From positions 1 to 49,346 of the forward strand of contig NZ_MNBL01000006.1 in assembly GCF_001879695.1 (NCBI RefSeq): 49,346 bases of DNA. The letters are read 5' to 3'. The notes below the pieces were generated by a model, which worked only from the letters and a program-made list of their open reading frames with translations, was not told the origin of the DNA and did no database searches. The first letter of the stretch is position 1. Each line of letters opens with the position of its first letter. The stretch comes from Nioella sediminis. Its GTDB lineage: Bacteria > Pseudomonadota > Alphaproteobacteria > Rhodobacterales > Rhodobacteraceae. This document shows positions 1 through 8,381 of this stretch, piece by piece. Position numbers and translations under genes: made by a program.

Positions 1-22
1 GTTTGAAACCAAGCTGAAAGGA

Positions 23-709
23 TCAGGGATCGAGCGCGCCGAGCACCATCACCCGCAGCTCGCGTTCCAGCTTGCGGCGCATGGCGGCTTCGAATTCCTG
101 GTGATTGAGCGCGTGTTCCACGAAGGCCCCCGGGCCCCGGATGATCTCCTCTGCGAAATATTGCTCGATCTGTCGACTGGCCCCGCCGATGGCCAGCCCG
201 TTCACGGTGACGCCATCCAGCGGAAAATGCTGGTAGGCCAGCGCCGGGGCGAAGCCATCGTTGTTCTGTCCGTCCCCCGCCACGTCCAGGGTCTGGAAAA
301 GGCAAGGCGGGGCGCGCTCGAACATCGTGGCGGCGAAACCGATCGCGTAGCCGATGGCCGTTGGGAACTCTCCGGTCGTGCGCGGGGTTGTCTGCAATTC
401 CTCCACGATCTCCAGCACCTGCGCGCGGGACGTCACCAGCCGCCAGTCAGAGATCACGTCCTGCTGGAAGCGCCCGGACCATTCATAGATCGCCAGCGCC
501 ACCGGGCCCGGCCCGTTCAGAAGCGGGTCGAGCACTTCGGGCGCCAGAAGCGCAGCTGCCAGCCCGTTGCGCTGGATCTGATGTTCGGCGTCATCGACCG
601 ACGCCGAGACATCCAGCGCCAGCAAAAGCGCCAGCCGACAGGTCTGCTGCGCGGCAGCCGGGCCCGAAAGCAGCGCCGTGACCAGCGCCAGGAGGGCGGC
701 GCGGATCAC
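23..709 (-). CDS. DUF1194 domain secreted protein (VWA-like)
   Basis: About 228 residues. An N-terminal signal peptide ends near AAA-QQ (residue 22). It is followed by a von Willebrand factor A-like MIDAS motif DVSASVD (about 34-40) and the pattern TTGEFPTAIGYAIGFA, which matches the DUF1194 family common in Rhodobacteraceae. The protein is probably periplasmic or exported. DUF1194 has no established reaction; metal-dependent ligand binding is inferred from the MIDAS motif only. The GTG at 709 overlaps the stop of the glyoxalase-like gene upstream in a GTGA junction, so the two are probably translationally coupled. A TTG three bases earlier (712) is an alternative start. The gene ends 22 bases from the window edge, so what lies downstream is not visible. 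Confidence 0.8.
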   Translation of the reverse strand: MIRAALLALVTALLSGPAAAQQTCRLALLLALDVSASVDDAEHQIQRNGLAAALLAPEVLDPLLNGPGPVALAIYEWSGRFQQDVISDWRLVTSRAQVLEIVEELQTTPRTTGEFPTAIGYAIGFAATMFERAPPCLFQTLDVAGDGQNNDGFAPALAYQHFPLDGVTVNGLAIGGASRQIEQYFAEEIIRGPGAFVEHALNHQEFEAAMRRKLERELRVMVLGALDP

Positions 710-1134
710 CAATGCCCGGTATTGCCCATGCTGGCCCAGGGTTCCGCCGGGGGCAGCGCCTCGCCGTTTTGCAACAGTTCCACCGACACATTGTCAGGCG
801 ACCGGACGAAGGCCATGCGCCCATCGCGGGGCGGGCGGTTGATCACCACGCCATTGTCCATCAGGTGCTGGCACATTTCGTAGATATTATCGACCCCATA
901 GGCGAGATGGCCGAAATGGCGGCTGTCCGAGGGCAGTCCATCATCGCCGTCCCAGTTATAGGTCAGCTCCAGCGGGCATTCCGGTTGTCCCGGCGCTGCC
1001 ATGAACACATTGGTGAACCGGCCTTCCTCGCTGTCCCAACGTCGTATCTCGGTCAGCCCGAAAAGCGCGTAGAAGGCCATGCTGGCCTCCAGGTCTTTCA
1101 CGCGGACCATGGTGTGTAGATATTTGAGAGCCAT
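706..1134 (-). CDS. Lactoylglutathione lyase-like VOC protein
   Basis: 142 residues, the usual size of a glyoxalase I subunit, with the two beta-alpha-beta-beta-beta modules of the vicinal oxygen chelate fold. Candidate metal ligands sit where glyoxalase I has them: His7 (in LHTMVRVKDLE), Glu56 (LELTYN), His76 (HFGHLAYGVD) and Glu119 (SVELLQ). The likely reaction is isomerisation of the methylglyoxal-glutathione hemithioacetal to lactoylglutathione in the cytoplasm. Another VOC activity cannot be excluded from sequence alone. It starts 20 bases after the DUF817 gene and overlaps the DUF1194 gene, so the three minus-strand genes form a likely operon. Confidence 0.85.
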   Translation of the reverse strand: MALKYLHTMVRVKDLEASMAFYALFGLTEIRRWDSEEGRFTNVFMAAPGQPECPLELTYNWDGDDGLPSDSRHFGHLAYGVDNIYEMCQHLMDNGVVINRPPRDGRMAFVRSPDNVSVELLQNGEALPPAEPWASMGNTGHW

Positions 1135-1154
1135 TCCAACTTCCCTGTTTCATC

Positions 1155-2060
1155 TCAGGGAATGGTAGCGCGGCCAGTGTCACTTGTCGCGTGGGGACCG
1201 CGATAAATTTCTCGTGGGGCGGGGCGCACCGGATGCGGCTTCAGCTCATCGCGCATGATGAGGGTCACGGTCACGAAGCTCACGTACAGCAGCAGGTACC
1301 ACGACCCCAGCTTGCCAAGCGATACCATGTCGAACTGCCCCTGCCCCGCATAGGCCCAGGTGCGCGTGACGGTGCCGATATTCTCGGCGATCCAGATGAA
1401 CACCGCCGCCAGCCCCGCCGCCACCGGCAGGGGCATCCAGCGCGGATCGGTGCCGGGGAAGAACCAGATGCGGGTGCGCCAGAACAGCAGCACGGTGGCG
1501 AGGAACAACCCCATGCGGATATCGGGCAGGAAATGGTGGGCGAAGAAGTTGCCATAGATGGCGCCCGCCAGCAGCAGCGTCGTCCAGAACGGCGGGTAAG
1601 GCGCGAATTCCATGTGGAAAATCCGGATCACGCGGGCGATGTAGCTGCCCACGCTGGCATACATGAAACCTGAGAAGAGCGGCACGCCCCCCAGTTCGAA
1701 AATCCCCTGTTCCGGGTAGTCCCACGACCCCTGCGCCAGCTTGAAGATCTCCATCACCGTGCCGGTCAGGTGGAAGAGCGCGATCACCTTCACCTCCTCC
1801 CATTCCTCCAGCCGCATCCAGACGAACGCCACCTGCGTTGCCACCGCGAAGAGGAACAGCGCATCGTATCGCGCCAGCGCCCAGTCCTCCTGCCACACGG
1901 CCTTGGTGCCGATAATGGCGACCAGGAACAGGATGCCGAACATCGCGGCCCATCCCTGTTTCAGCACGAACATGATGAATTCCGCCGCGTAAGGGTGCAG
2001 ACGCGCCCGCGCCCAATCCCCCATGCGGCGTTCCAGGAAAGCGGTTCCGCGATCTGCCAT
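1155..2060 (-). CDS. DUF817 family integral membrane protein
   Basis: About 301 residues with roughly eight hydrophobic segments and conserved DUF817 patterns such as [31 protein letters not shown] and [13 protein letters not shown]. It is an inner-membrane protein of unknown function; the family is widespread in bacteria and no activity is established. The ATG at 2060 is chosen. A TTG two codons upstream (2066) is also possible, with an AAAGGGG-like ribosome binding site between 2070 and 2080 serving either. It is transcribed divergently from thyX, with an 89-base gap that must hold both promoters. It is the first gene of the minus-strand set at the left edge. Confidence 0.85.
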   Translation of the reverse strand: MADRGTAFLERRMGDWARARLHPYAAEFIMFVLKQGWAAMFGILFLVAIIGTKAVWQEDWALARYDALFLFAVATQVAFVWMRLEEWEEVKVIALFHLTGTVMEIFKLAQGSWDYPEQGIFELGGVPLFSGFMYASVGSYIARVIRIFHMEFAPYPPFWTTLLLAGAIYGNFFAHHFLPDIRMGLFLATVLLFWRTRIWFFPGTDPRWMPLPVAAGLAAVFIWIAENIGTVTRTWAYAGQGQFDMVSLGKLGSWYLLLYVSFVTVTLIMRDELKPHPVRPAPREIYRGPHATSDTGRATIP

Positions 2061-2149
2061 GCTCAAAATGCCCCTTTATCTTGCGGTCCTGCGCCCCGGT
2101 GGGGCAAAATATGGGAAACGTGCGATTCCCCGAAGAAGAAAGAAAAACG

Positions 2150-3055
2150 ATGCCGCTCAGCGACGATCAATTGGCCGATATCACCGCAGCCCGCGAAAAT
2201 GCGCAACCCACTTTGCGCGCGGTGGCCCCGGGGATGGAGAAGCACCTTTATACCGCGCAGCCGGTTCTCGACCATGGCTTCGTGCGGGTGGTGGATTACA
2301 TGGGCGACGATGCGGCCATCGTGCAGGCGGCGCGCGTCAGCTACGGCGCCGGGACGAAAAAAGCCCGTGATGACAGTGGCTTGATCCGCTATCTCATGCG
2401 CCACTGGCACTCCACCCCGTTCGAGATGTGCGAGATCAAGCTGCATGTCAAACTGCCCGTCTTCGTCGCGCGCCAGTGGATCCGCCACCGCACCGCCAAC
2501 GTCAACGAATACTCCGCCCGCTACTCGATCCTGGATCGGGAGTTCTACATCCCCGCCCCCGACGCGCTCGCCGCGCAATCGACCGTCAACAACCAAGGCC
2601 GGGGCGACGTGCTGCAGGGGGAGGAGGCCGAGCGCGTGCTGCGCATCCTCAAGGACGATTCGACCCGCGCCTATGACAATTACCAGTCGATGTTGTCCCA
2701 GGACGGCCAGCAGGGTCTGGCGCGAGAACTCGCCCGCATGAACCTGCCCGCCAATGTCTACACGCAATGGTACTGGAAGACCGACCTGCACAACCTCTTC
2801 CACTTCCTGCGCCTGCGCGCCGATGCCCATGCGCAATATGAAATCCGCGTCTATGCCGTGGCGATTGCCGAGATGGTGAAAGACTGGGTCCCCGCCGCCT
2901 ATGGCGCGTTCGAGGATTACCGGATGGGCGGGGTGAACCTCAGCGGCAAGGGCGTCGAGGTGATCAAACGGCGGCTCGCCGGCGAAGCGGTGACGCAGGA
3001 GACGTCTGGGATGAGTGCCGGGGAATGGCGGGAGTTTGTGGAGGTGTTTGGGTGA
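2150..3055 (+). CDS. thyX: FAD-dependent thymidylate synthase ThyX
   Basis: 301 residues from the ATG at 2150. It makes dTMP from dUMP using methylenetetrahydrofolate as methyl donor and FAD/NADPH as reductant, an alternative to ThyA. The ThyX signature RHR-x7-S is intact at residues 112-122 ([11 protein letters not shown]) and the conserved SARYS and [11 protein letters not shown] regions follow. Length is normal for alphaproteobacterial ThyX. In-frame ATGs upstream (2081, 2111) exist, but 2150 is preceded by a purine-rich GAAGAAGAAAG stretch and begins the conserved part. The last codons carry GGAGG, which serves as ribosome binding site for the next gene, whose GTG start overlaps the thyX stop. 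Confidence 0.95.
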   Translation: MPLSDDQLADITAARENAQPTLRAVAPGMEKHLYTAQPVLDHGFVRVVDYMGDDAAIVQAARVSYGAGTKKARDDSGLIRYLMRHWHSTPFEMCEIKLHVKLPVFVARQWIRHRTANVNEYSARYSILDREFYIPAPDALAAQSTVNNQGRGDVLQGEEAERVLRILKDDSTRAYDNYQSMLSQDGQQGLARELARMNLPANVYTQWYWKTDLHNLFHFLRLRADAHAQYEIRVYAVAIAEMVKDWVPAAYGAFEDYRMGGVNLSGKGVEVIKRRLAGEAVTQETSGMSAGEWREFVEVFG

Positions 3056-4116
3056 GGTGGGAAAAATCAAGAGTTCCAGAGCTATACTCGCGCTTTGAGG
3101 GCTTTATATACCAAATATTGCAATCGGAGGCCTCTGACAGATTCGAGATATTCAAAGAGTCACTAAATGATGATAGATTTCGAGCCGACTTCACTGTCAG
3201 AAATCTTAAAGTTTCTATACCTGTCGAAGTGAAAATTAGCGCTTCGGATTCCGGTGCAACGCGGCAAATCAGAAATGCCGCTAGGCATGTAGTTGGGCTA
3301 CTCAAAAATGAAACGGAGGTTGGAATTGTCATTATCAACTCCAGACTGCCACTGAGAGCCAAAGAACAGCTCAAGGCTGAATTTCCGCATATTGTAGTTA
3401 TTGATTTAAGCAATCTACTCTGGATCGTTGAGGGCACGGAGTTAGAAGATGAGCTTCTGGAAATCGCTCAAGAGATAGCCCCATTTTCAGAAGCCCAAGG
3501 CAGGGGCAACGAAATTCCTCCTGAGGAGCTCTTTTCGCTTGGCTTGCTTAACAGAAGAACTGAGCAGCCTGTTCTTGCTAATAGGAGAGATTCAGTTTCG
3601 TGTAGCGAGTTCAAGAATCTCAAAACTGGGCGTGAGGCTGCGAAGAGTTACGAGGATCTCTGTGAACGGGCGTTGAAAAATGTTTTCCGAGAACACCTAA
3701 GCGTTTGGTCGAAGCAGCAAAGATCAGACACTGGCATGTCCATTAACGATCTTGTGGTGCGAATAAACTCGAATCATGATTTTTGGGAAATACTTAGAGA
3801 TCATTTTTCTTCTATTTATGTTGTTTTCGAATTCAAAAACTATAGAGCTCAGCTTGGGCAAGATCAAATCTTTTCCACTGAAAGGTATCTCTTCAAGACC
3901 GCGATGAGAGGGGTTGCAATAATAATTTCCAGAAAGGGATTCTCTGAGAACGCTGCGAAAGCCGCACGAGGTTCACTGAGAGAGCATGGGAAATTGATTA
4001 TGGATGTCTGTGACGATGATCTCTGCGAAATGTTGCGTTTAGCTGAAGCGGGTGATGACCCGGTGATCGTCCTTTCGCGAAAGCTAGATGAAATGTTGGT
4101 TAGGATCGAACGCTAG
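3052..4116 (+). CDS. Tandem PD-(D/E)xK nuclease-like protein, foreign composition
   Basis: 354 residues from GTG 3052, which overlaps the thyX stop (GTGA) eight bases after GGAGG at 3040-3044. Longer starts inside thyX are less likely. Two restriction-endonuclease-type cores can be read. The first has Asp46 (RADFTVR), then Glu59-Val-Lys61 (PVEVKIS), followed by QIRNAARHV and VGIVIINS. The second has Glu201, Asp233 (INDLVVR), Glu260-Phe-Lys262 (FEFKNY), then [11 protein letters not shown] and an Mrr-like tail [16 protein letters not shown]. Sampled 60-base lines are only about 38-45 percent GC, far below the neighbours, and codon use is AT-rich, suggesting recent transfer. Nuclease activity and a defence role are inferences from motifs. 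No methylase or partner gene adjoins it. Confidence 0.75.
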   Translation: MRWEKSRVPELYSRFEGFIYQILQSEASDRFEIFKESLNDDRFRADFTVRNLKVSIPVEVKISASDSGATRQIRNAARHVVGLLKNETEVGIVIINSRLPLRAKEQLKAEFPHIVVIDLSNLLWIVEGTELEDELLEIAQEIAPFSEAQGRGNEIPPEELFSLGLLNRRTEQPVLANRRDSVSCSEFKNLKTGREAAKSYEDLCERALKNVFREHLSVWSKQQRSDTGMSINDLVVRINSNHDFWEILRDHFSSIYVVFEFKNYRAQLGQDQIFSTERYLFKTAMRGVAIIISRKGFSENAAKAARGSLREHGKLIMDVCDDDLCEMLRLAEAGDDPVIVLSRKLDEMLVRIER

Positions 4117-4216
4117 TTGAAGCTAGCGTATGATGAGCAGTTCTGCCCACCCTCCTCCCCCCCTCAATCCCCTCCCCGCGCGGAATAAAGGCGAAGCCGC
4201 CGCGCCATCGCCGACG

Positions 4217-4339
4217 CGCCCCCACGCGGAGGCGATTTGGCTGCCACCTGCGCAGACGATTGAGGTCGCCCAGACTTGGCCGGGATAAAGCGCTCGGATC
4301 AGCGGTTGGATCGCCCCCGCGCGCGTCGTCTATGGCGCT
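4217..4339. repeat. Direct repeat copy A, about 123 bp
   Basis: It begins cgcccccacgcgga and runs through aggcgatttggctg, gacgattgagg, cagacttggccgggataaag, cgctcggatcagcggttgg and cccccgcgcgcgtc. The same string recurs 194 bases downstream with roughly a dozen mismatches. It looks like a mobile or expanding intergenic element; no coding function is visible. Confidence 0.85.
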
Positions 4340-4410
4340 TGGGGGTGCGTCGCGCGCCATCGCGTTCGGGGGGCTTACGCCGCGCCACTGGCGCGACGGT
4401 CCCCCCTCAC

Positions 4411-4533
4411 CGCCCCCATGCGGAGGCGATTTGGCTGACACCTGCGCGGACGATTGAGGCCGTCCAGACTTGGCCGGGATAAAGCGCTCGGATCAGCGGT
4501 TGGTTCGCCCCCGCGCGCGTCGGCGATGGCGCT
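4411..4533. repeat. Direct repeat copy B, about 123 bp
   Basis: Second copy of the element at 4217-4339, offset exactly 194 bases. Its end (gcgcgtcggcgatggcgc, 4515-4532) is also the perfect 18-bp reverse complement of 4202-4219, just before copy A. The whole block could therefore fold on itself or be flanked by inverted ends. Confidence 0.85.
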
Positions 4534-4609
4534 CCCCCTGTCACCCCTGCGCAGGCGAGCCTCCCCCCTTTCGCGGGCAGGACACCCCGCCCCAAACCCC
4601 CGATCTGTC

Positions 4610-4653
4610 TGTACGGGGGGTGCATGAGGGGTGTACGGGGGGTGTACGCATGG
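4610..4653. repeat. Four-unit 11-bp tandem repeat upstream of serS
   Basis: The units read TGTACGGGGGG, TGCATGAGGGG, TGTACGGGGGG and TGTACGCATGG, starting at 4610, 4621, 4632 and 4643. The 11-base period puts each TGTACG on the same face of the helix. It lies about 80 bases before the serS start. A regulatory role is only an inference. Confidence 0.75.
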
Positions 4654-4733
4654 CGCCCCCCTCATTTCAGGGTTCAAACCCGCCCCGGTTTCGGGCATAG
4701 AACCTGCGAAACGCCCGCCGAAAGAGGCCCAGA

Positions 4734-6026
4734 ATGCACGATATCCGCGCCATCCGAGACAACCCCGCCGCTTTTGATACCGCCATGGCCCGCCGTGGCC
4801 TGCCCGCGCAATCGCCCGCCATTCTAGCGCTGGATGAAGAGCGCCGTGCCTGCATTTCTGCGGCGGAATCCGCGCAGGCCGAGCGCAATGCGGCCTCCAA
4901 GGATGTGGGGAAGGCCAAGGCCTCTGGCGATGAGGCGGAGTTCGAACGGCTCCGCGCCTTAGTCGCTGAAAAGAAAGACGAAATCGCGCGGCTGGAGGAG
5001 GATGCCAAGGCCAAGGACGCGGCCCTGAAGGCGCTGTTGGAGGCGCTGCCGAACCTCCCCCATGAGGATGTGCCGGACGGAACGGACGAGGCCGACAACG
5101 TGGAGATCCATCGTTGGGGCACGCCCAAGGAATTCGCGTTTTCCCCCAAGGAGCACTACGAGCTTGCCGCCACCCAGGACGGCATGGATTTCGAGACGGC
5201 CGCCAAACTTTCCGGCTCCCGCTTCGTGATGCTGTCGGGCGGCGTCGCCCGCTTGCACCGGGCGCTCGCGCAATTTATGCTGGATATTCATACGGTTGAG
5301 AACGGTCTGACCGAAGTGAACCCGCCCGTTCTGGTGCTGTCGGACACCATGTATGGCACCGGTCAGCTGCCCAAATTCGGCGAAGACAGCTATCAAACCC
5401 GCGAAGGCTGGTGGCTGATCCCGACCTCTGAGGTGCCGCTCACCAATATCGTTGCCGGGCATATCGTCGAGGAAAGCTACCTGCCCCGCCGCTACACCGC
5501 GCATTCGCTCTGCTTTCGCTCGGAAGCCGGCAGCGCGGGCCGCGACACCTCGGGCATGCTGCGCCAGCACCAGTTCGAGAAGGTGGAGATGGTGTCGATC
5601 ACCCATCCCGATCATTCCCGCGCGGAACTGGACCGGATGACCGATTGCGCGCAGGGCGTTCTGGAACGGCTTGGCCTGCCCTACCGTACCGTGGTGCTCT
5701 GCACCGGCGATATGGGCGCGGGCGCGCGGCGGACCCATGATATCGAGGTCTGGCTGCCGGGCCAGAACACCTATCGCGAGATCAGCTCCTGTTCCGTCTG
5801 CGGCGATTTCCAGGCGCGTCGGATGAATGCGCGCTTCCGCCCCACGGGCGGCGGCAAGCCGGAGTTCGTCCATACGCTGAACGGGTCCGGCGTGGCCGTG
5901 GGGCGCTGCCTGATCGCGGTGTTGGAAAACGGTCAGCAGGAGGACGGATCGGTCGATCTGCCCGAGGCACTGCACCCCTATCTGGGCGGCAAGACCCGGC
6001 TGGCCAAGGATGGCACCCTTGTCTGA
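4734..6026 (+). CDS. serS: Seryl-tRNA synthetase
   Basis: 430 residues, normal for the class II enzyme that charges tRNA-Ser (and tRNA-Sec) with serine in the cytoplasm. The N-terminal 110 residues form the long tRNA-binding coiled-coil arm, rich in Glu, Lys, Ala and Arg. The serine-site TSEVPLTN is at about 231. Motif 2 ([25 protein letters not shown]) spans 261-285 and motif 3 ([19 protein letters not shown]) spans 383-401. The ATG at 4734 follows AAGAGG with suitable spacing. It overlaps the next gene by 17 bases and appears to head the serS-tspO-like-surE-pcm-LytM run. Confidence 0.97.
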   Translation: MHDIRAIRDNPAAFDTAMARRGLPAQSPAILALDEERRACISAAESAQAERNAASKDVGKAKASGDEAEFERLRALVAEKKDEIARLEEDAKAKDAALKALLEALPNLPHEDVPDGTDEADNVEIHRWGTPKEFAFSPKEHYELAATQDGMDFETAAKLSGSRFVMLSGGVARLHRALAQFMLDIHTVENGLTEVNPPVLVLSDTMYGTGQLPKFGEDSYQTREGWWLIPTSEVPLTNIVAGHIVEESYLPRRYTAHSLCFRSEAGSAGRDTSGMLRQHQFEKVEMVSITHPDHSRAELDRMTDCAQGVLERLGLPYRTVVLCTGDMGAGARRTHDIEVWLPGQNTYREISSCSVCGDFQARRMNARFRPTGGGKPEFVHTLNGSGVAVGRCLIAVLENGQQEDGSVDLPEALHPYLGGKTRLAKDGTLV

Positions 6027-6753
6027 TCCTGCGCCAAGCGACGGCGGCACGCCCCAGATGAAGGCCATTGCGGTCGTCTGCGGCGCACTGGCCTTCGCGG
6101 CGGGGTCGGCCATGTCTTCGGGCTTTGGCGGGTTCGATCCGGCGGCTTTCCCCTATCCGGTCGAAGACCTGCCGCTCACCCCTGCGGGCTATGCGTTCTC
6201 GATCTGGGGTGTGATCTTTATCACGTTGATCCTGAACGCCTTTTACGGGCTGATCAAACGCGACACGGATGCAGAATGGGACGCCACGCGCTGGCCGCTC
6301 TTCGTCACACAAGCCATTGGCGCGGCCTGGATCGGGATTGCGCAGGTCTCTCCCGTCATGGCCACGATCACCATCTGGATCATGCTTGGCGGCGCGCTGC
6401 TGGCGTTGCGTGCGGGCCTGAAAACGGCAGAGACATGGTGGATGCACCTCCCGCTTGCCCTACTGGCTGGCTGGCTGACGGCAGCGTCCTGGGTGGCGCT
6501 GACGACCAGTGTCGTGGGCTTCACCGCCCTGACCCCGGCGGTCGGCAGTTGGATCGGCCTTGCAGGCGCGCTGCTCACCGCCATGGCGGTGCTACGCGTG
6601 ATGCCGCAACCCGCCTATGCAATCGCAGCCATCTGGGCTTTGGTCGGCGTGATCGTTGCCAATCTGGGCGGCTCTACGGCCTTCGTGGCGGCCACCGGCG
6701 CAGGCGTGGCCCTGCTGGTGTGGGAGGCCCTGCGGGGCATCCGGACAGCCTGA
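6010..6753 (+). CDS. TspO/MBR-related multi-pass membrane protein
   Basis: 247 residues with about six or seven hydrophobic segments. The stretch [25 protein letters not shown] near residue 60 resembles the TspO/MBR (tryptophan-rich sensory) signature, and tryptophans recur in the membrane segments (TWWMHL, AASWVAL, GSWIGL, AAIWAL). TspO relatives bind tetrapyrroles and affect pigment gene expression in Rhodobacter, but this longer protein is a distant relative and its ligand is unknown. The annotated ATG lies inside serS. A second in-frame ATG at 6058 (MKAIAVVCG) would give a cleaner membrane start and is a real alternative. Confidence 0.65.
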   Translation: MAPLSDPAPSDGGTPQMKAIAVVCGALAFAAGSAMSSGFGGFDPAAFPYPVEDLPLTPAGYAFSIWGVIFITLILNAFYGLIKRDTDAEWDATRWPLFVTQAIGAAWIGIAQVSPVMATITIWIMLGGALLALRAGLKTAETWWMHLPLALLAGWLTAASWVALTTSVVGFTALTPAVGSWIGLAGALLTAMAVLRVMPQPAYAIAAIWALVGVIVANLGGSTAFVAATGAGVALLVWEALRGIRTA

Positions 6754-6828
6754 ACCCCTTTGCGCCCCTTTACCGGACCTGCCCCCTCGGCTAACAGGGC
6801 GTATCGGCAGGTTTTCAAAGGCGGTTTC

Positions 6829-7614
6829 ATGCGCATTCTCATCACCAATGACGACGGCATCAACGCCCCCGGCCTCAAGGTGATGGAGGCCATCGCACGC
6901 GAGATCGCGGGCCCGGAGGGAGAGGTCTGGACCGTCGCGCCTGCCTTCGAGCAATCTGGCGTCGGCCACTGCATCAGCTATGTGCACCCCACGATGATTT
7001 CCCGCCTCGGGGCCAACCGCTACGCTGCGGAAGGCACGCCCGCCGATTGCGTTCTGGCGGGGCTGCATGACGTGATGAAGGACAGCCGCCCCGACCTGGT
7101 GTTGTCGGGGGTTAACCGGGGCAACAACGCCGCTGAAAACGTCTTGTATTCCGGCACCATAGGCGCAGCCATGGAGGCGGCCTTGCAAGGCGTGCCCTCG
7201 GTCGCGCTGTCGCAGTATTTTGGACCTGACAACCTGCAACTGGATGATCCGTTCGAGGCGGCGCTGCAGCACGGGGCCGCCACCATTCGCGCGCTTCTGG
7301 ATCATGGGCACTGGGACGAGGAAGATTATCGCACTTTCTACAACGTCAATTTCCCGCCCGTCCCGGCCAGCCAGGTCAAGGGCCGCCGCGTGGTGCGTCA
7401 GGGCTTTCGGCGGGGCACGCATTTTTCCGCACAGCCGCACAGCGCCCCGAATGGCCGCCGCTTCCTGTGGATCACCGGGGGCAGTCAGCATAACCCGACC
7501 GCGCCGGACAGCGACGCACAGGCCAATCTCGACGGCTATATCTCGGTCACGCCGCTGCGCGCCGACCTGACGGCCCATGACCTGCTGGCCGATCTGAAGG
7601 CGCGGCTCGAATGA
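6829..7614 (+). CDS. surE: 5'/3'-nucleotidase SurE
   Basis: 261 residues from ATG 6829, preceded by AAAGGCGG. SurE is a metal-dependent phosphatase that dephosphorylates 5'- and 3'-nucleoside monophosphates and is linked to stationary-phase survival. The family opening [10 protein letters not shown] carries metal ligands Asp8 and Asp9. The conserved Ser43 (EQSGVGH) and Asn96 (LSGVNRGNN) complete the site. Its TGA overlaps the ATG of pcm (ATGA), the usual surE-pcm pair in proteobacteria. Confidence 0.95.
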   Translation: MRILITNDDGINAPGLKVMEAIAREIAGPEGEVWTVAPAFEQSGVGHCISYVHPTMISRLGANRYAAEGTPADCVLAGLHDVMKDSRPDLVLSGVNRGNNAAENVLYSGTIGAAMEAALQGVPSVALSQYFGPDNLQLDDPFEAALQHGAATIRALLDHGHWDEEDYRTFYNVNFPPVPASQVKGRRVVRQGFRRGTHFSAQPHSAPNGRRFLWITGGSQHNPTAPDSDAQANLDGYISVTPLRADLTAHDLLADLKARLE

Positions 7615-8252
7615 CCTGGGATGCCGAGCAGAAAATGCAGTTCCTGTTCCACCTTCGTCAGAAGGGGGTGACGGACTCGCGCACGCTCGGTGCCATGGAG
7701 AAGGTGGATCGCGGGCTGTTTGTGAAGGGCCATTTCGAAGATCGCGCCTATGACGACATGCCCCTGCCGATCAGTTCCGGCCAGACGATCAGCCAGCCCT
7801 CGGTTGTCGGGATGATGACGCAGGCGCTGAAGGTCGAACCGCGCGACAAGGTGTTAGAGGTCGGGACCGGGTCGGGCTATCAGGCTGCAATCCTCAGCCA
7901 CCTTGCGCGCCGGGTCTACACGGTGGATCGCCACCGCCGCCTGACGCGGGACTCGGAAAAGCTGTTTCATTCCATGGGCTTGAACAACATCACCGTGATC
8001 ACTGGCGATGGCAGTTTTGGCCTGCCAGAACAGGCGCCCTTTGACCGGATCATCGTGACCGCCGCCGCCGAAGACCCGCCGGGGCCGCTGCTGGCACAAC
8101 TGAAAGAGGGCGGAATCATGGTGCTGCCCGTGGGCCAGTCGGACGCGGTGCAGAGCCTGATCAAGGTCACCAAGACCGCGCAAGGTCTGCATTATGACGA
8201 GCTCTGCCCGGTGCGCTTCGTTCCGCTGATCGAGGGCATGGCGCAGGACTGA
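7611..8252 (+). CDS. pcm: Protein-L-isoaspartate O-methyltransferase
   Basis: 213 residues. It transfers a methyl group from S-adenosylmethionine to L-isoaspartyl residues so that damaged proteins can revert to aspartate. Visible motifs are the substrate loop [12 protein letters not shown] (about 55-66), the SAM motif [14 protein letters not shown] (81-93), the acidic ribose contact YTVDR (103-107) and [14 protein letters not shown]. The start overlaps the surE stop by four bases. The stop is followed by two GC-rich hairpins (8256-8326) and then the LytM lipoprotein gene. Confidence 0.95.
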   Translation: MTWDAEQKMQFLFHLRQKGVTDSRTLGAMEKVDRGLFVKGHFEDRAYDDMPLPISSGQTISQPSVVGMMTQALKVEPRDKVLEVGTGSGYQAAILSHLARRVYTVDRHRRLTRDSEKLFHSMGLNNITVITGDGSFGLPEQAPFDRIIVTAAAEDPPGPLLAQLKEGGIMVLPVGQSDAVQSLIKVTKTAQGLHYDELCPVRFVPLIEGMAQD

Positions 8253-8255
8253 ACG

Positions 8256-8326
8256 GCCTTGGGGCTGGAATCCCAAGGCGATTCGCGTGTAAAACCCTGC
8301 AAAAGCCGCGGGACCATTGCCGCGGC
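8256..8326. other. Two perfect hairpins in the pcm-LytM gap
   Basis: GCCTTGGG (8256-8263) pairs with CCCAAGGC (8272-8279), and GCCGCGG (8305-8311) pairs with CCGCGGC (8320-8326), each around an 8-base loop. Neither is followed by a T-run, so a full intrinsic terminator is unlikely. RNA processing or partial attenuation between pcm and the next gene is possible. Confidence 0.5.
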
Positions 8327-8381
8327 AAGACCCCGTGTCCAAGGGGCTTTTGAACCAGACAGAATTGAGGTTGCAGTGCCG

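Larger units (their letters stand above)
4117..4733. other. 617-bp non-coding repeat-rich gap before serS
   Basis: No convincing gene is present. The small frames here are GC-rich shadows without ribosome binding sites or family resemblance. The stretch holds two 123-bp direct repeats (4217-4339 and 4411-4533), an 18-bp inverted copy pair (4202-4219 with 4515-4532), and a four-unit 11-bp tandem repeat (4610-4653). GC rises abruptly after the low-GC nuclease gene ends at 4116. The serS promoter must lie in its right part; no clear -35/-10 pair could be picked. Confidence 0.7.

Noticed and set aside
4669-4690. GGGTTCAAACCC resembling a tRNA T-loop
   Set aside because: The 5-bp T-stem does not pair correctly and no anticodon or acceptor stems are found around it.
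3025-4733. Genomic island with integrase or transposase around the low-GC gene
   Set aside because: Composition changes only within the one gene; no integrase, transposase, tRNA or att-like repeat flanks it.
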